From: Kribbella capetownensis
GTDB taxonomy: Bacteria > Actinomycetota > Actinomycetes > Propionibacteriales > Kribbellaceae
Direction of reading: 5' to 3'
Length of the DNA: 64,000 nucleotides
NCBI RefSeq assembly: GCF_004331485.1
Contig: NZ_SJKD01000001.1
Location: 1,302,001 to 1,366,000, forward strand
In this document: one piece after another, positions 16,869-25,284 of the stretch
Layout: each line of letters begins with the position of its first letter
How positions within the stretch are numbered: the first letter of the stretch is position 1
Translations under genes and position numbers: made by a program
The notes under the pieces: model-generated
Seen by the model: only the letters and a program-made list of their open reading frames with translations
Databases searched by the model: none
What the model was told of the DNA's origin: nothing

Positions 16869-17588
16869 GTGCTGAAGAAACTCGCCGTCGTGACCGCCGC
16901 TGTCCTCGTGGCCGCCGTCGTACACGCGGGGAGTTCTGACGCGAGTACGACGGCTGAGAACTATGGGCGGTACTCGCTGATGTTCGAGAAGTCGGCGGGG
17001 CAGTACTGGGCCGGTGAGGCCGCGGCGGGGCAGTGGGCGTGGACGCCGTTGAGCGCTACCGAGTCGGACATCTCATGGGGCGATCCGAAGGCGTGGCCGC
17101 CGAAGTCGGCCGAGCACTTCATCCACGATGGCGAGTGGGTGCTGCTGGACGGCTACAACGACGGCGCCGGCCGCCCGCTCACGCAGATCCAGCGCGTTAC
17201 TGCCGAGAAGATCGGCGACGCGGACTGCAACAAGCTGCAGCCGATCCCGTCAGCCGGCGGCCGCCAGCACTATGTGAAGTGGACGATCCCGGCCACCAGC
17301 TACTGCCTGGACGCGTCGGGCACGATCAAGCCGCCGAGCGGCTCGACCACTGTCAACTTCCGGCACCTACAGAAGTGGCTCCCGCCGCACCCCTGCTCCA
17401 ACCCGTACTTCACTGGTCAGACGTGCATCACCCAGTTCGAGCAGTGGTGGGACGACAACAACCACTCGTACTCCCTCCAGCTATCCCGCACCTTGGAGAT
17501 CGCCCGCGGCAAAGGCATGGCCTTCACCAACCGCACCACAGTCCCCGTCCCTTGGAACGCCGACGCCTGCTACTACTGGCACTACTAG
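16869..17588 (+). CDS. Secreted protein of unknown function
   Basis: A 239-residue exported protein starting at GTG 16869. It has an N-terminal signal (VLKKLAVVTAAVLVAAVVHA) and a mature part rich in Trp, Tyr and Asn with six or more Cys (DADCNKLQ, ATSYCLDAS, PHPCSNPYFTGQTC, DACYYWHY) that could form disulphide bonds. I do not recognise the family. A TAATCT element a few bases upstream suggests a nearly leaderless transcript. Confidence 0.75.
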   Translation: MLKKLAVVTAAVLVAAVVHAGSSDASTTAENYGRYSLMFEKSAGQYWAGEAAAGQWAWTPLSATESDISWGDPKAWPPKSAEHFIHDGEWVLLDGYNDGAGRPLTQIQRVTAEKIGDADCNKLQPIPSAGGRQHYVKWTIPATSYCLDASGTIKPPSGSTTVNFRHLQKWLPPHPCSNPYFTGQTCITQFEQWWDDNNHSYSLQLSRTLEIARGKGMAFTNRTTVPVPWNADACYYWHY

Positions 17589-17625
17589 GCGGGCGGTCGG
17601 CTCACGGTCAGCGCGGCCGGTCGGC

Positions 17626-18468
17626 TCACGGCCAGCCGGCGGGTGGGCGCGGCGCGGGGTGGGTGAGGATGCGGCCGGTGCGGTCGGAGAGCAGGCGGTC
17701 GAGGTTGGACTCGAAGGACTCCTGCATCTGCCAGTCCGCGGTCAGCATGTAGAGAGTGTTGTCGCCGAGGGTGCAGGCGAAGCCGGCGTGTTCCAGCGGC
17801 ACTGTCTCGAGGATCTCGCCGCCTTCAGCGATGCGGAGGCAGGCAGGGCCGTTGTCTGCCCAGCCGGGGGTCCAGATCGCGCCGTCGGCGTCCATGACCA
17901 TGCCGTCGCCGGTATGAGGTGCCCACACCCGCCGGTTCGACAACGAGCCGTTGGGTGAGACGTCGTACGCCGTCAGAGTCTGAGCGAAGGACTCGGCGAT
18001 GACGAGTGTCGAGTTGTCCGGCGTGATCACCATGCCGTTGGGGAAGGCGAGCTCGTCGGCCACACGTCGTACGGCGCCGTCGGGGGTGACCAGCAGGATG
18101 AAGCCGGGTCGCTCACCCTCACCTGGGTGGAAGTCACAACCGCCGTTGACGTAGATGTTGCCGCGCCCGTCGACCACGATCTCGTTCAACCCGCCGTACT
18201 CCGAGAGGTCCGCGTGCACGACCAGATCGCCGGATGGCTCCTGTCTCAGCACCAAACCCTCCGGACCTGACGTCACCAGCAAGCGCCCATCCGGAAGCCA
18301 ATCAATCGAGAACGGCAACGTGGTCGGGACGCGAGCCATCACCTCACTCTTACCGGACGCATCGACTGCCAGCACCTCCTGAGCACCCCAGTTGGAGCAC
18401 CACAACCGCCCGTCACGCCACCGCGCCGACTCCCCGATCACCAGCCCACTCATCAGAACCTCGGACAT
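17626..18468 (-). CDS. SMP-30/gluconolactonase family lactonase
   Basis: A 280-residue six-bladed beta-propeller of the SMP-30/Gnl/LRE family, which hydrolyses sugar or aromatic-derived lactones with a divalent metal. The metal Glu is in GLVIGESARW; ELAFPNGMVITPDNSTLVIAES and GDGMVMDADGAIW carry the Asn and Asp ligands. ATG 18468 has GGAG eight bases upstream. It is divergent from the catabolic genes that start at 18655 and shares their control region, so it probably belongs to the same pathway. Confidence 0.88.
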   Translation of the reverse strand: MSEVLMSGLVIGESARWRDGRLWCSNWGAQEVLAVDASGKSEVMARVPTTLPFSIDWLPDGRLLVTSGPEGLVLRQEPSGDLVVHADLSEYGGLNEIVVDGRGNIYVNGGCDFHPGEGERPGFILLVTPDGAVRRVADELAFPNGMVITPDNSTLVIAESFAQTLTAYDVSPNGSLSNRRVWAPHTGDGMVMDADGAIWTPGWADNGPACLRIAEGGEILETVPLEHAGFACTLGDNTLYMLTADWQMQESFESNLDRLLSDRTGRILTHPAPRPPAGWP

Positions 18469-18573
18469 CACGCGAACTCCTTCCGTCTTTACGACTACAC
18501 GAACGGGAGCAGCCGAATCGACAGGGACGAGAGATGAGCCCGCATCGGGCTGCATCGTCAAACACTGGACGCG

Positions 18574-18586
18574 AATATCGATTATT
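18574..18586. promoter_or_regulatory. Candidate GntR operator AATATCGATTATT
   Basis: A near-palindrome centred on ATCGAT, placed between the divergent SMP-30 and YCII genes and just before the -35 element at 18590. A closely related TATCGATA element precedes the second catabolic unit, and AATCGAT occurs at 21218-21224 upstream of the GntR gene. Confidence 0.5.
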
Positions 18587-18589
18587 TGC

Positions 18590-18617
18590 TTGACAATCGG
18601 ATGGTCTATGACAGGAT
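18590..18617 (+). promoter_or_regulatory. Promoter of the first catabolic unit
   Basis: TTGACA (18590-18595, perfect -35) is followed after 16 bp by CAGGAT (18612-18617), giving a leader of about 30 nt before GTG 18655. The candidate operator at 18574-18586 is immediately upstream. Confidence 0.55.
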
Positions 18618-18654
18618 TTCAAGGACCTGTAGATCTTGTGGAGGAGCGTGGGTA

Positions 18655-19053
18655 GTGAGTGAACCAGTGATGCCCTGGCAGCAGCTGATCCGCGACGGTC
18701 GGGAGCGCGGCTTCCTGACCAAGCAGCTCTATGCGGTGTTCAGTACGCCGGTCAACGGTCTCGGGCCCATCCTCGAGGTCCTCGATGAGCATGCCGCGTG
18801 GCAGGTCAAGCTCGAGGAGGATGGGGTCATGTTCGTCGCAGGGCCGCTCGCTGACGACGCCGAGGAGCGCTGGGAGGGCGAAGGCTTCTTCGTGTACCGC
18901 GCATCGTCGCGCGACGAGGCGATCCGGATCGCCGAGGAGGATCCGATGCACCGTAGCGGTGCCCGCACCTTCCGCGTCCGGCCCTGGCTCCTGAACGAAG
19001 GCTCGTTCCGCACCCACATCAACTACTCGACCGGTCGCGCCGAGATCCTCTGA
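18655..19053 (+). CDS. YCII-related protein A
   Basis: A 132-residue protein; the GTG at 18655 lies eight bases after GGAGGAG. It has the YCII ferredoxin-like fold pattern: FVAGPLADDAEERWEGEGFFVY, then SSRDEAIRIAEEDPMHRSG, and WLLNEG. YCII relatives include TftG, a dehydrochlorinase acting on chlorinated hydroxyquinol, and small isomerases, so a ring-intermediate lyase or isomerase is plausible. A paralogue (20049) shares EA.A..EPxH and WLLNEG and flanks the dioxygenase on its other side; the two might form a heteromer. Confidence 0.78.
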   Translation: MSEPVMPWQQLIRDGRERGFLTKQLYAVFSTPVNGLGPILEVLDEHAAWQVKLEEDGVMFVAGPLADDAEERWEGEGFFVYRASSRDEAIRIAEEDPMHRSGARTFRVRPWLLNEGSFRTHINYSTGRAEIL

Positions 19054-19088
19054 CGACGCCACCGGTACCGATCGCTGAGGAGGTTCCC

Positions 19089-20012
19089 GTGCCGCTGCAT
19101 CGCATGAAGTCCGTGACGATCGGAGTGCCGAACATCGCGGCGACCCGCTCGTACTATCAAGAGTTCGGCCTCGCAGAGACGGACGGCGGGTGGCTCGCCA
19201 CGACCGACGGGGGGCCTCAGCTCCGGATCGTGGAATCTCCGACGCGGCGTCTGGTCGAGCTCGAGATCGGTGCCGACGACAACGATGATCTCGACCGGAT
19301 CGACCGTCAGCTGCGTGGTCTGGACCTGACCGCGATCCGCGCGAATGGTTCGGTGACGGCTGTCGAACCCATCACCCGGACGCGAGTCGTGGTCAGCACG
19401 GCCTCGCGACTGGATCAGCCGGCCCGGCAGGCAGAGCGCTACAACGGACCGGGATTCACCGATCGGCCCGGTGTACGGGCGGCGGCCATCCTGCGCACGG
19501 AGCCGGTCCAGCCTCGGAAGCTCGGTCACGTGGTGATCGGTTCGACCGACCAGGCTCTCACTCAGGCCTTCTTCACCGACGGCATCGGGCTGAAGGTCAG
19601 TGACGTCATCGAGGGATCCGCCGCGTTCATGCGGTGCTCGACCGACCACCACAACGTCCTCGTGCACCAGGCGCCGATCAACTTCCTTCACCACACGTCG
19701 TGGCAGGTCGACGACGTCGACGATGTGGGCCGCGGTGCGACGAGAATGCTGGACGAACATCCCGAGCGGCATGTCTGGGGATTGGGCCGCCACCACATCG
19801 GATCGAACTTCTTCTGGTACCTCAGGGACCCGGCCGGCAATTTCTCGGAGTACTACTCCGACCTCGACTGCATTCCGGAGGACGACCTGTGGAAGCCGGA
19901 GGTGTGGGGTGAGGCGGAGAGCCTCTACACCTGGGGCCCGCCACCACCGCCGTCGTTCATCCATCCGGAGGATCTGGCCGAGCTCATGACCGGAGCGCAT
20001 TCCACCCGCTGA
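19089..20012 (+). CDS. Extradiol ring-cleavage dioxygenase (VOC family)
   Basis: A 307-residue two-domain vicinal oxygen chelate protein like catechol 2,3-dioxygenase and BphC. The likely iron ligands are in the C-terminal domain: His147 (KLGHVVIG), His202 (FLHHTSWQV) and Glu254 (GNFSEYY). Active-site residues of the class such as HHIGSNFFWYLRDPAG are also present. It would open a catechol-type ring with O2 in the cytoplasm. GTG 19089 has AGGAGG upstream and follows the YCII-A gene by 35 bp. Confidence 0.88.
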   Translation: MPLHRMKSVTIGVPNIAATRSYYQEFGLAETDGGWLATTDGGPQLRIVESPTRRLVELEIGADDNDDLDRIDRQLRGLDLTAIRANGSVTAVEPITRTRVVVSTASRLDQPARQAERYNGPGFTDRPGVRAAAILRTEPVQPRKLGHVVIGSTDQALTQAFFTDGIGLKVSDVIEGSAAFMRCSTDHHNVLVHQAPINFLHHTSWQVDDVDDVGRGATRMLDEHPERHVWGLGRHHIGSNFFWYLRDPAGNFSEYYSDLDCIPEDDLWKPEVWGEAESLYTWGPPPPPSFIHPEDLAELMTGAHSTR

Positions 20013-20048
20013 GGTATCCGAGTCGAATCAAGAGAAGGGCGACGGGCC

Positions 20049-20462
20049 GTGGACACAGCGGATGAGGGCCGGATCGGTGCGGAGGATCCTTCGCTCGACA
20101 ACCTGATGAAGCGGCTGCGGGGGATCCAGCTCTACATGGTGCGCATGGACATGGTCGCTGAGACCGACGATCCCATGGCGACCCTGATGCCGTACCTGCG
20201 CGAGCACATCCTCTGGCTCCGCGATCAGGAGCGTGCAGGCACACTCTTCCTGTCCGGTGCGAATCGCGACGAAGCCGGCTGGGACGGCAGCGGTACGGCG
20301 ATCGTGCGTGCCGGCTCGCGGGCGGAGGCCGTCGCCGTCGCCGAGACCGAACCTTTCCATGTTGCCGGCGTACGGCGGAACACGGTGCACGGCTGGCTGC
20401 TCAACGAGGGCAACGTCAAACTGTCGTTCCGCCTCTTCGACGACGAGTACGAGATCGGCTGA
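20049..20462 (+). CDS. YCII-related protein B
   Basis: A 137-residue paralogue of YCII-A with a longer N-terminus (about 30 residues). It shows LFLSGANRDEAGWDGSGTAI, GSRAEAVAVAETEPFHVAG and WLLNEGNVKLSF. Starts at GTG 20049 after a GAAGGG site, 36 bp after the dioxygenase gene, and is the last gene before a terminator. The role is probably in handling the ring-cleavage intermediate; this is inferred from the neighbours. Confidence 0.78.
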   Translation: MDTADEGRIGAEDPSLDNLMKRLRGIQLYMVRMDMVAETDDPMATLMPYLREHILWLRDQERAGTLFLSGANRDEAGWDGSGTAIVRAGSRAEAVAVAETEPFHVAGVRRNTVHGWLLNEGNVKLSFRLFDDEYEIG

Positions 20463-20477
20463 TCCCGCGCCACCAGC

Positions 20478-20516
20478 CCGTCCGGCTCAGGATGCTGCGG
20501 CATCCTCGCCGGACGG
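20478..20516. terminator. Two-tier bidirectional terminator
   Basis: Outer stem CCGTCCGGC (20478-20486) with GCCGGACGG (20508-20516); inner stem GGATGC (20490-20495) with GCATCC (20500-20505) around a TGCG loop. It lies 15 bp after the YCII-B stop and covers the end of the convergent GntR gene, whose stop codon is in the internal bulge. Confidence 0.8.
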
Positions 20517-21161
20517 CTCGCGGCTGAGTAGGGTCTCCGTGGTCCGGCGGATGTGCTCCGCCAGGAGGCGCTCGGCGGTGGCGGAGTCCCGAGCGATCGC
20601 CGCATCGACGATCGCGGTGTGTTCTGCGTGGACGTCACGCTTCTCGCCGTCCCTCGGTTTGGCCCACCGGCGGTAGATCTCCGACGCGTCGTACGGGCCT
20701 CGCCTGAGCTCGAGGAGCAGCGGGCTGGCGCAGCCGGCGGCGAGAGCGGTGTGCAGCGCGGCGTGCGCGTCCGACCATTCCTCCGACACCTGTGGCTCTG
20801 GATCCTCGGTGTACATCGGCGTCCGCCCGAGTTTGTACAGAGCCGCGACGACCGAGGTCTCCCAGTCCAGGTCGGCCCGCTCGATCGCCCACCGCAGCGC
20901 GAGGGTCTCCAGTTGCACTCTGACCTCGGTCAGGTCGACGAGGCTCGCCCGGTCCAGCGTCGCGACGGTGAAGCCGTACTGCGGCACCGAGCGCACGAGG
21001 CGCTGCTCCGTCAGCCGGGTCAGGGCCTCGCGGACCACGGACAGGCTGACGCCGAAGCGGGCGCACAGTGGATTGACCTTGAGGCGTTCGCCCGGTGGCA
21101 GGCGGGCGGCCAGGATGTCGCTCCGCAACTGCTCGTACACCTCGGCAACGCGGGTTGTCAT
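20487..21161 (-). CDS. GntR family regulator (FCD domain)
   Basis: A 224-residue regulator. The winged helix is at residues 1-70 (EQLRSDILAARLPPGERLKVNPLCARFGVS, VREALTRLTEQRLV), followed by an FCD-type helical ligand domain with metal-binding candidates (SDAHAALHTAL, HAEHTAIVDA, AERLLAEHI). FCD regulators often sense carboxylates or aromatic acids. It lies between the two catabolic units and divergent from the second, so it is the likely local repressor. AGGATA seven bases upstream of the ATG, read on the minus strand as TATCCT, is a possible -10. Confidence 0.92.
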   Translation of the reverse strand: MTTRVAEVYEQLRSDILAARLPPGERLKVNPLCARFGVSLSVVREALTRLTEQRLVRSVPQYGFTVATLDRASLVDLTEVRVQLETLALRWAIERADLDWETSVVAALYKLGRTPMYTEDPEPQVSEEWSDAHAALHTALAAGCASPLLLELRRGPYDASEIYRRWAKPRDGEKRDVHAEHTAIVDAAIARDSATAERLLAEHIRRTTETLLSREPSGEDAAAS

Positions 21162-21217
21162 CGCTCCAGGATACAGCTTTGTCGTAAGTCTCGGCGAATA
21201 ACGAGCACGGCGTGAAG

Positions 21218-21224
21218 AATCGAT
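21218..21224. promoter_or_regulatory. AATCGAT half of the candidate GntR motif
   Basis: AATCGAT lies 57 bp upstream of the GntR start, within the promoter region that also serves the second catabolic unit. It matches the ATCGAT core of the elements at 18574 and 21293. Confidence 0.35.
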
Positions 21225-21263
21225 CACACGCACACCACCGGGCAGATCCGATCGCTCATGCAC

Positions 21264-21300
21264 TTGACACCTTGATCGAGATTATGGCTAAGTATCGATA
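21264..21300 (+). promoter_or_regulatory. Promoter/operator of the second catabolic unit
   Basis: TTGACA (21264-21269) is a perfect -35; the -10 is less clear within TATGGCTAAGT (21285-21295). It overlaps the palindrome TATCGATA (21293-21300), which matches the ATCGAT-centred element of the first unit. Binding there by the GntR protein would block this promoter. Confidence 0.45.
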
Positions 21301-21334
21301 TTGACTCGAGGTTCACGTCGATCAGGAGTGTGAA

Positions 21335-22186
21335 GTGCGCGTTGCGAACTTGAACGGCCGTCTGGTCGTCACTGCGCCCGCCGGCGCGATCGACATCCAC
21401 ACGGCGAGTGCCGGCAGATTCGGCCCGGACCCGCAGGGTGTGTACGACGTGTGGCCGGACTTCGTCGAGTGGGCGCGGACCGGACTGGCCGGGCATCAGC
21501 CGGTGCCGTACGACGCGGCGCAGCTCGGCGCACCGGTGCCGCGGCCGCGACAGGTCTTCGGCATCGGCCTGAACTACCGGGAGCACGCCGACGAGAGCCG
21601 CATGGATGTTCCGGCCGAACCCACGGTGTTCACCAAGTTCCCGACGTCCGTCACCGGTCCCACCGCCGTGGTCGATCTGCCCGCGTCGACGGTGGACTGG
21701 GAAGCCGAACTGGTGGTGGTGATGGGTGCGGTCGCACACCATGTCCAGGCCACCGACGCCTGGTCGCACGTCGCCGGAGTGACCGTCGGGCAGGACCTGT
21801 CCGAGCGGACCCGTCAGCTGCTGCCGCCGGTACCGCAGTTCAGCCTCGGGAAGTCGTTCCCGGGCTTCGCGCCGCTCGGACCCGAGGTGGTGACGATCGA
21901 CGAGCTGCCGAACCCAGACGACCTCGAGGTGGGGTGCTCGTTGAACGGCGAGATCCTGCAGCAGGGCCGGACCAAGGACATGATCTTCGACGTACCGGCC
22001 CTGATCGAACGGCTGTCGGCCATCGTCGCGCTGCAGCCGGGCGACATCATCTTCACCGGAACGCCGAGTGGCGTCGGGCATGCCCGAGACCCGCGGCGCT
22101 ACCTCAGCCCCGGCGACACGCTCACCACCTGGGTCGAAGGGGTCGGGCAGTTGTCGAACGGCTTCGTGCAGAGCCCGGTGACCTGA
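21335..22186 (+). CDS. Fumarylacetoacetate hydrolase family protein
   Basis: A 283-residue FAH-family enzyme; members hydrolyse or hydrate C-C bonds in acylpyruvates and ring-cleavage products. The metal set is clear: Glu123 and Glu125 (DWEAELVVVMG) and Asp154 (TVGQDLSERTRQ), with IGLNYREHADE and GDIIFTGTPSGVG further family marks. GTG 21335 follows AGGAG. First gene of a tightly packed + strand unit; would act after the extradiol cleavage. Confidence 0.9.
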   Translation: MRVANLNGRLVVTAPAGAIDIHTASAGRFGPDPQGVYDVWPDFVEWARTGLAGHQPVPYDAAQLGAPVPRPRQVFGIGLNYREHADESRMDVPAEPTVFTKFPTSVTGPTAVVDLPASTVDWEAELVVVMGAVAHHVQATDAWSHVAGVTVGQDLSERTRQLLPPVPQFSLGKSFPGFAPLGPEVVTIDELPNPDDLEVGCSLNGEILQQGRTKDMIFDVPALIERLSAIVALQPGDIIFTGTPSGVGHARDPRRYLSPGDTLTTWVEGVGQLSNGFVQSPVT

Positions 22187-22188
22187 CC

Positions 22189-22941
22189 GTGCGAACCGTC
22201 ATCGTCACCGGCGGCACCGGCGGCATCGGACTGGCGATCGCCACCGCGGTCCTGGACTCCGACCCCGAGCGCTCGGTAGCACTGGTCGACCTCGAGGTCG
22301 GCACGGTGCCGAGCGAGTTGGCGCACTACGGCGCCCGGATCGCAGCCTTCAGGTGCGACGTCACCGATCCGGACAGCGTCGGTGACGCGGCCAAACAGAT
22401 CACGGCAGCCATGCCGCCGATGATCGGCCTGGTCAACGGTGCCGGCATCGTCCACAACGACGCCAGCATCGACATCAGTATCGACACCTTCCGGCGCATC
22501 CAGTCTGTGCACGTCGAGGGAACACTGTCGTGGTGCCAGCACTTCGCTCGCGAGGTTGAGGCCGCCGGCACCAGTGCGGCCGCGATCGTCAACATCAGCT
22601 CGATCGCCGCGCAGTTCGGGCACCCGCGACGGATCGCGTACGCCGCCGCGAAGGCAGCGATCCAGTCGGTCACCAAGACGCTGGCCGTTGAATGGGCCGC
22701 GCGTGGAATCCGGGTCAACGCCGTCGCCCCGGGCTACATCGCCACGCCGATGATGACCGAGGTCGCCCGGATCGGACTGGTCAACCTCGAGACCTCGGCG
22801 AACTGGGCCGCGATGAAGCGGTCCGGCGAGCCGGACGAGGTCGCGGCCGCAGTTCGGTTCCTGCTGAGCGACGAGGCAGGCTTCGTCACCGGTCAGACGC
22901 TCAACGTCGACGGTGGCTTCGCGGTTCTGAAAGCGGAATGA
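22189..22941 (+). CDS. SDR family NAD(P)-dependent dehydrogenase
   Basis: A 250-residue classical SDR starting at GTG 22189, two bases after the FAH stop. TGGTGGIG is at 7-14, the catalytic set Ser138, Tyr151, Lys155 is intact, and GFVTGQTLNVDGGFAV is the usual C-terminus. The Asp in VALVDLE favours NAD+. Likely oxidises a hydroxyl to the keto group needed by the cleavage enzyme downstream; this is inferred from order. Confidence 0.91.
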   Translation: MRTVIVTGGTGGIGLAIATAVLDSDPERSVALVDLEVGTVPSELAHYGARIAAFRCDVTDPDSVGDAAKQITAAMPPMIGLVNGAGIVHNDASIDISIDTFRRIQSVHVEGTLSWCQHFAREVEAAGTSAAAIVNISSIAAQFGHPRRIAYAAAKAAIQSVTKTLAVEWAARGIRVNAVAPGYIATPMMTEVARIGLVNLETSANWAAMKRSGEPDEVAAAVRFLLSDEAGFVTGQTLNVDGGFAVLKAE

Positions 22942-22958
22942 ACGAGCGGAGTGAGCCT

Positions 22959-23789
22959 ATGAGTACGATCCTGACGGTCGCCACCACCGGGCCGATCGCG
23001 ATGAAGCCGGACAATCCCCACCTGCCGACCCAGCCGGAGGAGATCGCCGCCGAGGTGGCCCGAGCCTACGGCGCCGGAGCCTCGGTCGCGCACTTGCACT
23101 TCCGCAACGAGCAGGATCGGCCGACCGCCGACCTGGACGTCGCCAAGCGAACCATCGAGCTGATCAAAGAACGGTGCGACGTCCTGCTGCAGGTCTCGAC
23201 CGGCGTCGGGCTCGACGTCGAGTACGACGACAGGGCCCGGCTGGTCGAGCTCCGTCCCGAGATGGTCACACTCAACCCGTGCTCGATGAGCTTCGGTGCC
23301 GGCGAATTCAGCAACCCACCCCGCAAGGTGGAGGCCCTGGCCCGCCGGATCCAGGAACTGGGCATCCGGCCGGAGCTCGAGATCTACGACTCCGGTCATC
23401 TCGACGCCTGCCTGCGGCTGCGCGACGCCGGTCTGCTGGACGAGCCGCTGCAGTTCTCGATCGTGCTGGGCGTACGTGGCGGCATGGCTGCCACGCACCA
23501 GAACCTGGTCGAGATGGTCCGCCGGCTGCCGGCGGACTCGATCTGGCAGGTGATCGCCATCGGACGCGAGAACCTCCGCCTGACTGCGATGGGACTGGCC
23601 CTCGGCGGGAACGCCAGGGCCGGACTGGAAGACACCCTCTACTACCGCCGAGGAGAGCTGGCGACCAGCAGCGCTGCCCTCGTCGCACGCGCCGCTGACC
23701 TGGTGAAGGCGCTGGACGGCGAGGTGGCGGACGTGACGTCGGCCGCTCACCAGTTGCGCCTTGAGAGAACGGAAACAGATCATGACTGA
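22959..23789 (+). CDS. Beta-keto acid cleavage enzyme (BKACE, DUF849)
   Basis: A 276-residue TIM-barrel Zn enzyme of the 3-keto-5-aminohexanoate cleavage family, which condenses a beta-keto acid with acetyl-CoA to give acetoacetate and a new acyl-CoA. Zinc ligands His45 and His47 (VAHLHFRN) and the C-terminal Glu in ARAGLEDTLYY are present, with VTLNPCSMSFG another family mark. ATG 22959 with GGAG seven bases upstream is preferred; an in-frame ATG at 22938 overlaps the SDR stop. The natural beta-keto acid is unknown. Confidence 0.9.
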   Translation: MSTILTVATTGPIAMKPDNPHLPTQPEEIAAEVARAYGAGASVAHLHFRNEQDRPTADLDVAKRTIELIKERCDVLLQVSTGVGLDVEYDDRARLVELRPEMVTLNPCSMSFGAGEFSNPPRKVEALARRIQELGIRPELEIYDSGHLDACLRLRDAGLLDEPLQFSIVLGVRGGMAATHQNLVEMVRRLPADSIWQVIAIGRENLRLTAMGLALGGNARAGLEDTLYYRRGELATSSAALVARAADLVKALDGEVADVTSAAHQLRLERTETDHD

Positions 23790-25284
23790 ATCCGCTGCCG
23801 ACTACGACGTCGCCGTGGTCGGGGCAGGACCGACCGGCCTCGCCCTGGCGAACCTGCTGGCCGCCCAGGATGTCCGTGTCGTCCTGATCGACCCGAACAA
23901 GATCGTCTGCCAGCACCCGAGAGCGTCGCATCTGGACGACGAGACGATGCGCACGTTCCAGCAGTTCGGGCTGAGCGAGGCCCAGCAGGGCTACCTGGTC
24001 ATGGACGGCTACCAGATCATGAACCAGGACGGCAAGCTGCTGTTCAGCTGGGAGATCTCCGACGGGGAGACCGACCAGGCGTGGCTCAGCGACTACATGT
24101 TCTTCCAGCCCGACTTCGAAGCCGCGCTCCGTGGCAGGCTGGCCACGTCGAAGAACGTCGACCTGCTGCTCGGCTGGGACCTGGTGGACCTCGCCGACGA
24201 CGGAACCGCCGTGACCCTCGATGTACGGCAGCGGCGGTCGGACGCCGAGAAGTCCGTCACCGCGGCGTTCGTGGTCGGGTGTGACGGCGCCAACTCCTTC
24301 GTCCGTCAGCGGCTGGCGCCGGATCTGGTGGACTTCGACGGCGACGAGCGGTCCCTGATCATCGACGTGGTCAAGTTCAAGCCCGCGGCCGGATTGTCCG
24401 AGACGATCGGGACGATCGTGTCCGGGACCCGACCGTTCACCCACATGCCGATTGTGGCCCCGATGTCCCGGTTCGAGTTCATGCTGCTCGCCGACGAGGA
24501 CCGCGAGACGTACGAAGACCCGGCCATGGTCTACTCGCTGCTCGAGCCGTGGATGGAACCCGGCAGTTACCGCATCACCCGATCCGACGTCTACCTGTGG
24601 CACGCGTGCGTCGCGGCCAAGTGGCGGGTCGGACGCGTGTTGCTCGCGGGCGACGCGGCTCATCAGATGCCCCCGATGCTCGGGCAGGGAATGTGCTCCG
24701 GCATCAGGGACGCGGCCAACCTCGCCTGGAAACTCGCTCTCGTCCTGCGCGGTACCGCGGGCGACGGCCTGCTGGACAGCTACGAGCCCGAACGCGCACC
24801 GCATGTTCGCGAGATGGTTGTCGAGTCGACCCGGCTGGCCAAGAACATCGCGGCCCTCGGCCAGGGACAGGCACCGCCGAAGGAGGCGGACGGAGAGGTC
24901 GCCGACAAGGCACACCCGCCCATCGAGCCGGCGATCGGCGGCGACGCGGACCTCCCGATGGCCGGCCAGTTGGCGCCGCAGCCCCGGCTTCGGGATGGCC
25001 GGCGGCTGGACGATGCGGTCGGCTTCGTGTTCACGCTGCTGGCTCCCGGTGAGGTGCTCGGTGGGGTCGACGAGTCGACCCGGCAGCGGTGGAAGCGGAT
25101 GGGCGTCGTACCGGTGCGCGTCGAGGACCTCGAGCCGTCCGACTGGCTCGACACACATCAGGTCACCGGCATCTTGGTGCGGCCGGATCGCTACGTCTTC
25201 GCCGGATTCCGTTCGGCCGAAGAACTTGAAACGGTGACGCGGCACCTGTCCGTGTCGGTATTCGAAGAGGAGATTCAGCAGTGA
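23782..25284 (+). CDS. FAD-dependent aromatic hydroxylase
   Basis: A 500-residue group A flavoprotein monooxygenase resembling MhpA and phenol hydroxylases. It has the Rossmann motif GAGPTG (14-19), the DG motif GCDGANSFVR and the GD motif LLAGDAAHQMPPMLGQG. These enzymes use NAD(P)H and O2 to add a hydroxyl ortho to an existing one, making the catechol for the extradiol enzyme. The start overlaps the BKACE gene by eight bases. Substrate unknown. Confidence 0.9.
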   Translation: MTESAADYDVAVVGAGPTGLALANLLAAQDVRVVLIDPNKIVCQHPRASHLDDETMRTFQQFGLSEAQQGYLVMDGYQIMNQDGKLLFSWEISDGETDQAWLSDYMFFQPDFEAALRGRLATSKNVDLLLGWDLVDLADDGTAVTLDVRQRRSDAEKSVTAAFVVGCDGANSFVRQRLAPDLVDFDGDERSLIIDVVKFKPAAGLSETIGTIVSGTRPFTHMPIVAPMSRFEFMLLADEDRETYEDPAMVYSLLEPWMEPGSYRITRSDVYLWHACVAAKWRVGRVLLAGDAAHQMPPMLGQGMCSGIRDAANLAWKLALVLRGTAGDGLLDSYEPERAPHVREMVVESTRLAKNIAALGQGQAPPKEADGEVADKAHPPIEPAIGGDADLPMAGQLAPQPRLRDGRRLDDAVGFVFTLLAPGEVLGGVDESTRQRWKRMGVVPVRVEDLEPSDWLDTHQVTGILVRPDRYVFAGFRSAEELETVTRHLSVSVFEEEIQQ

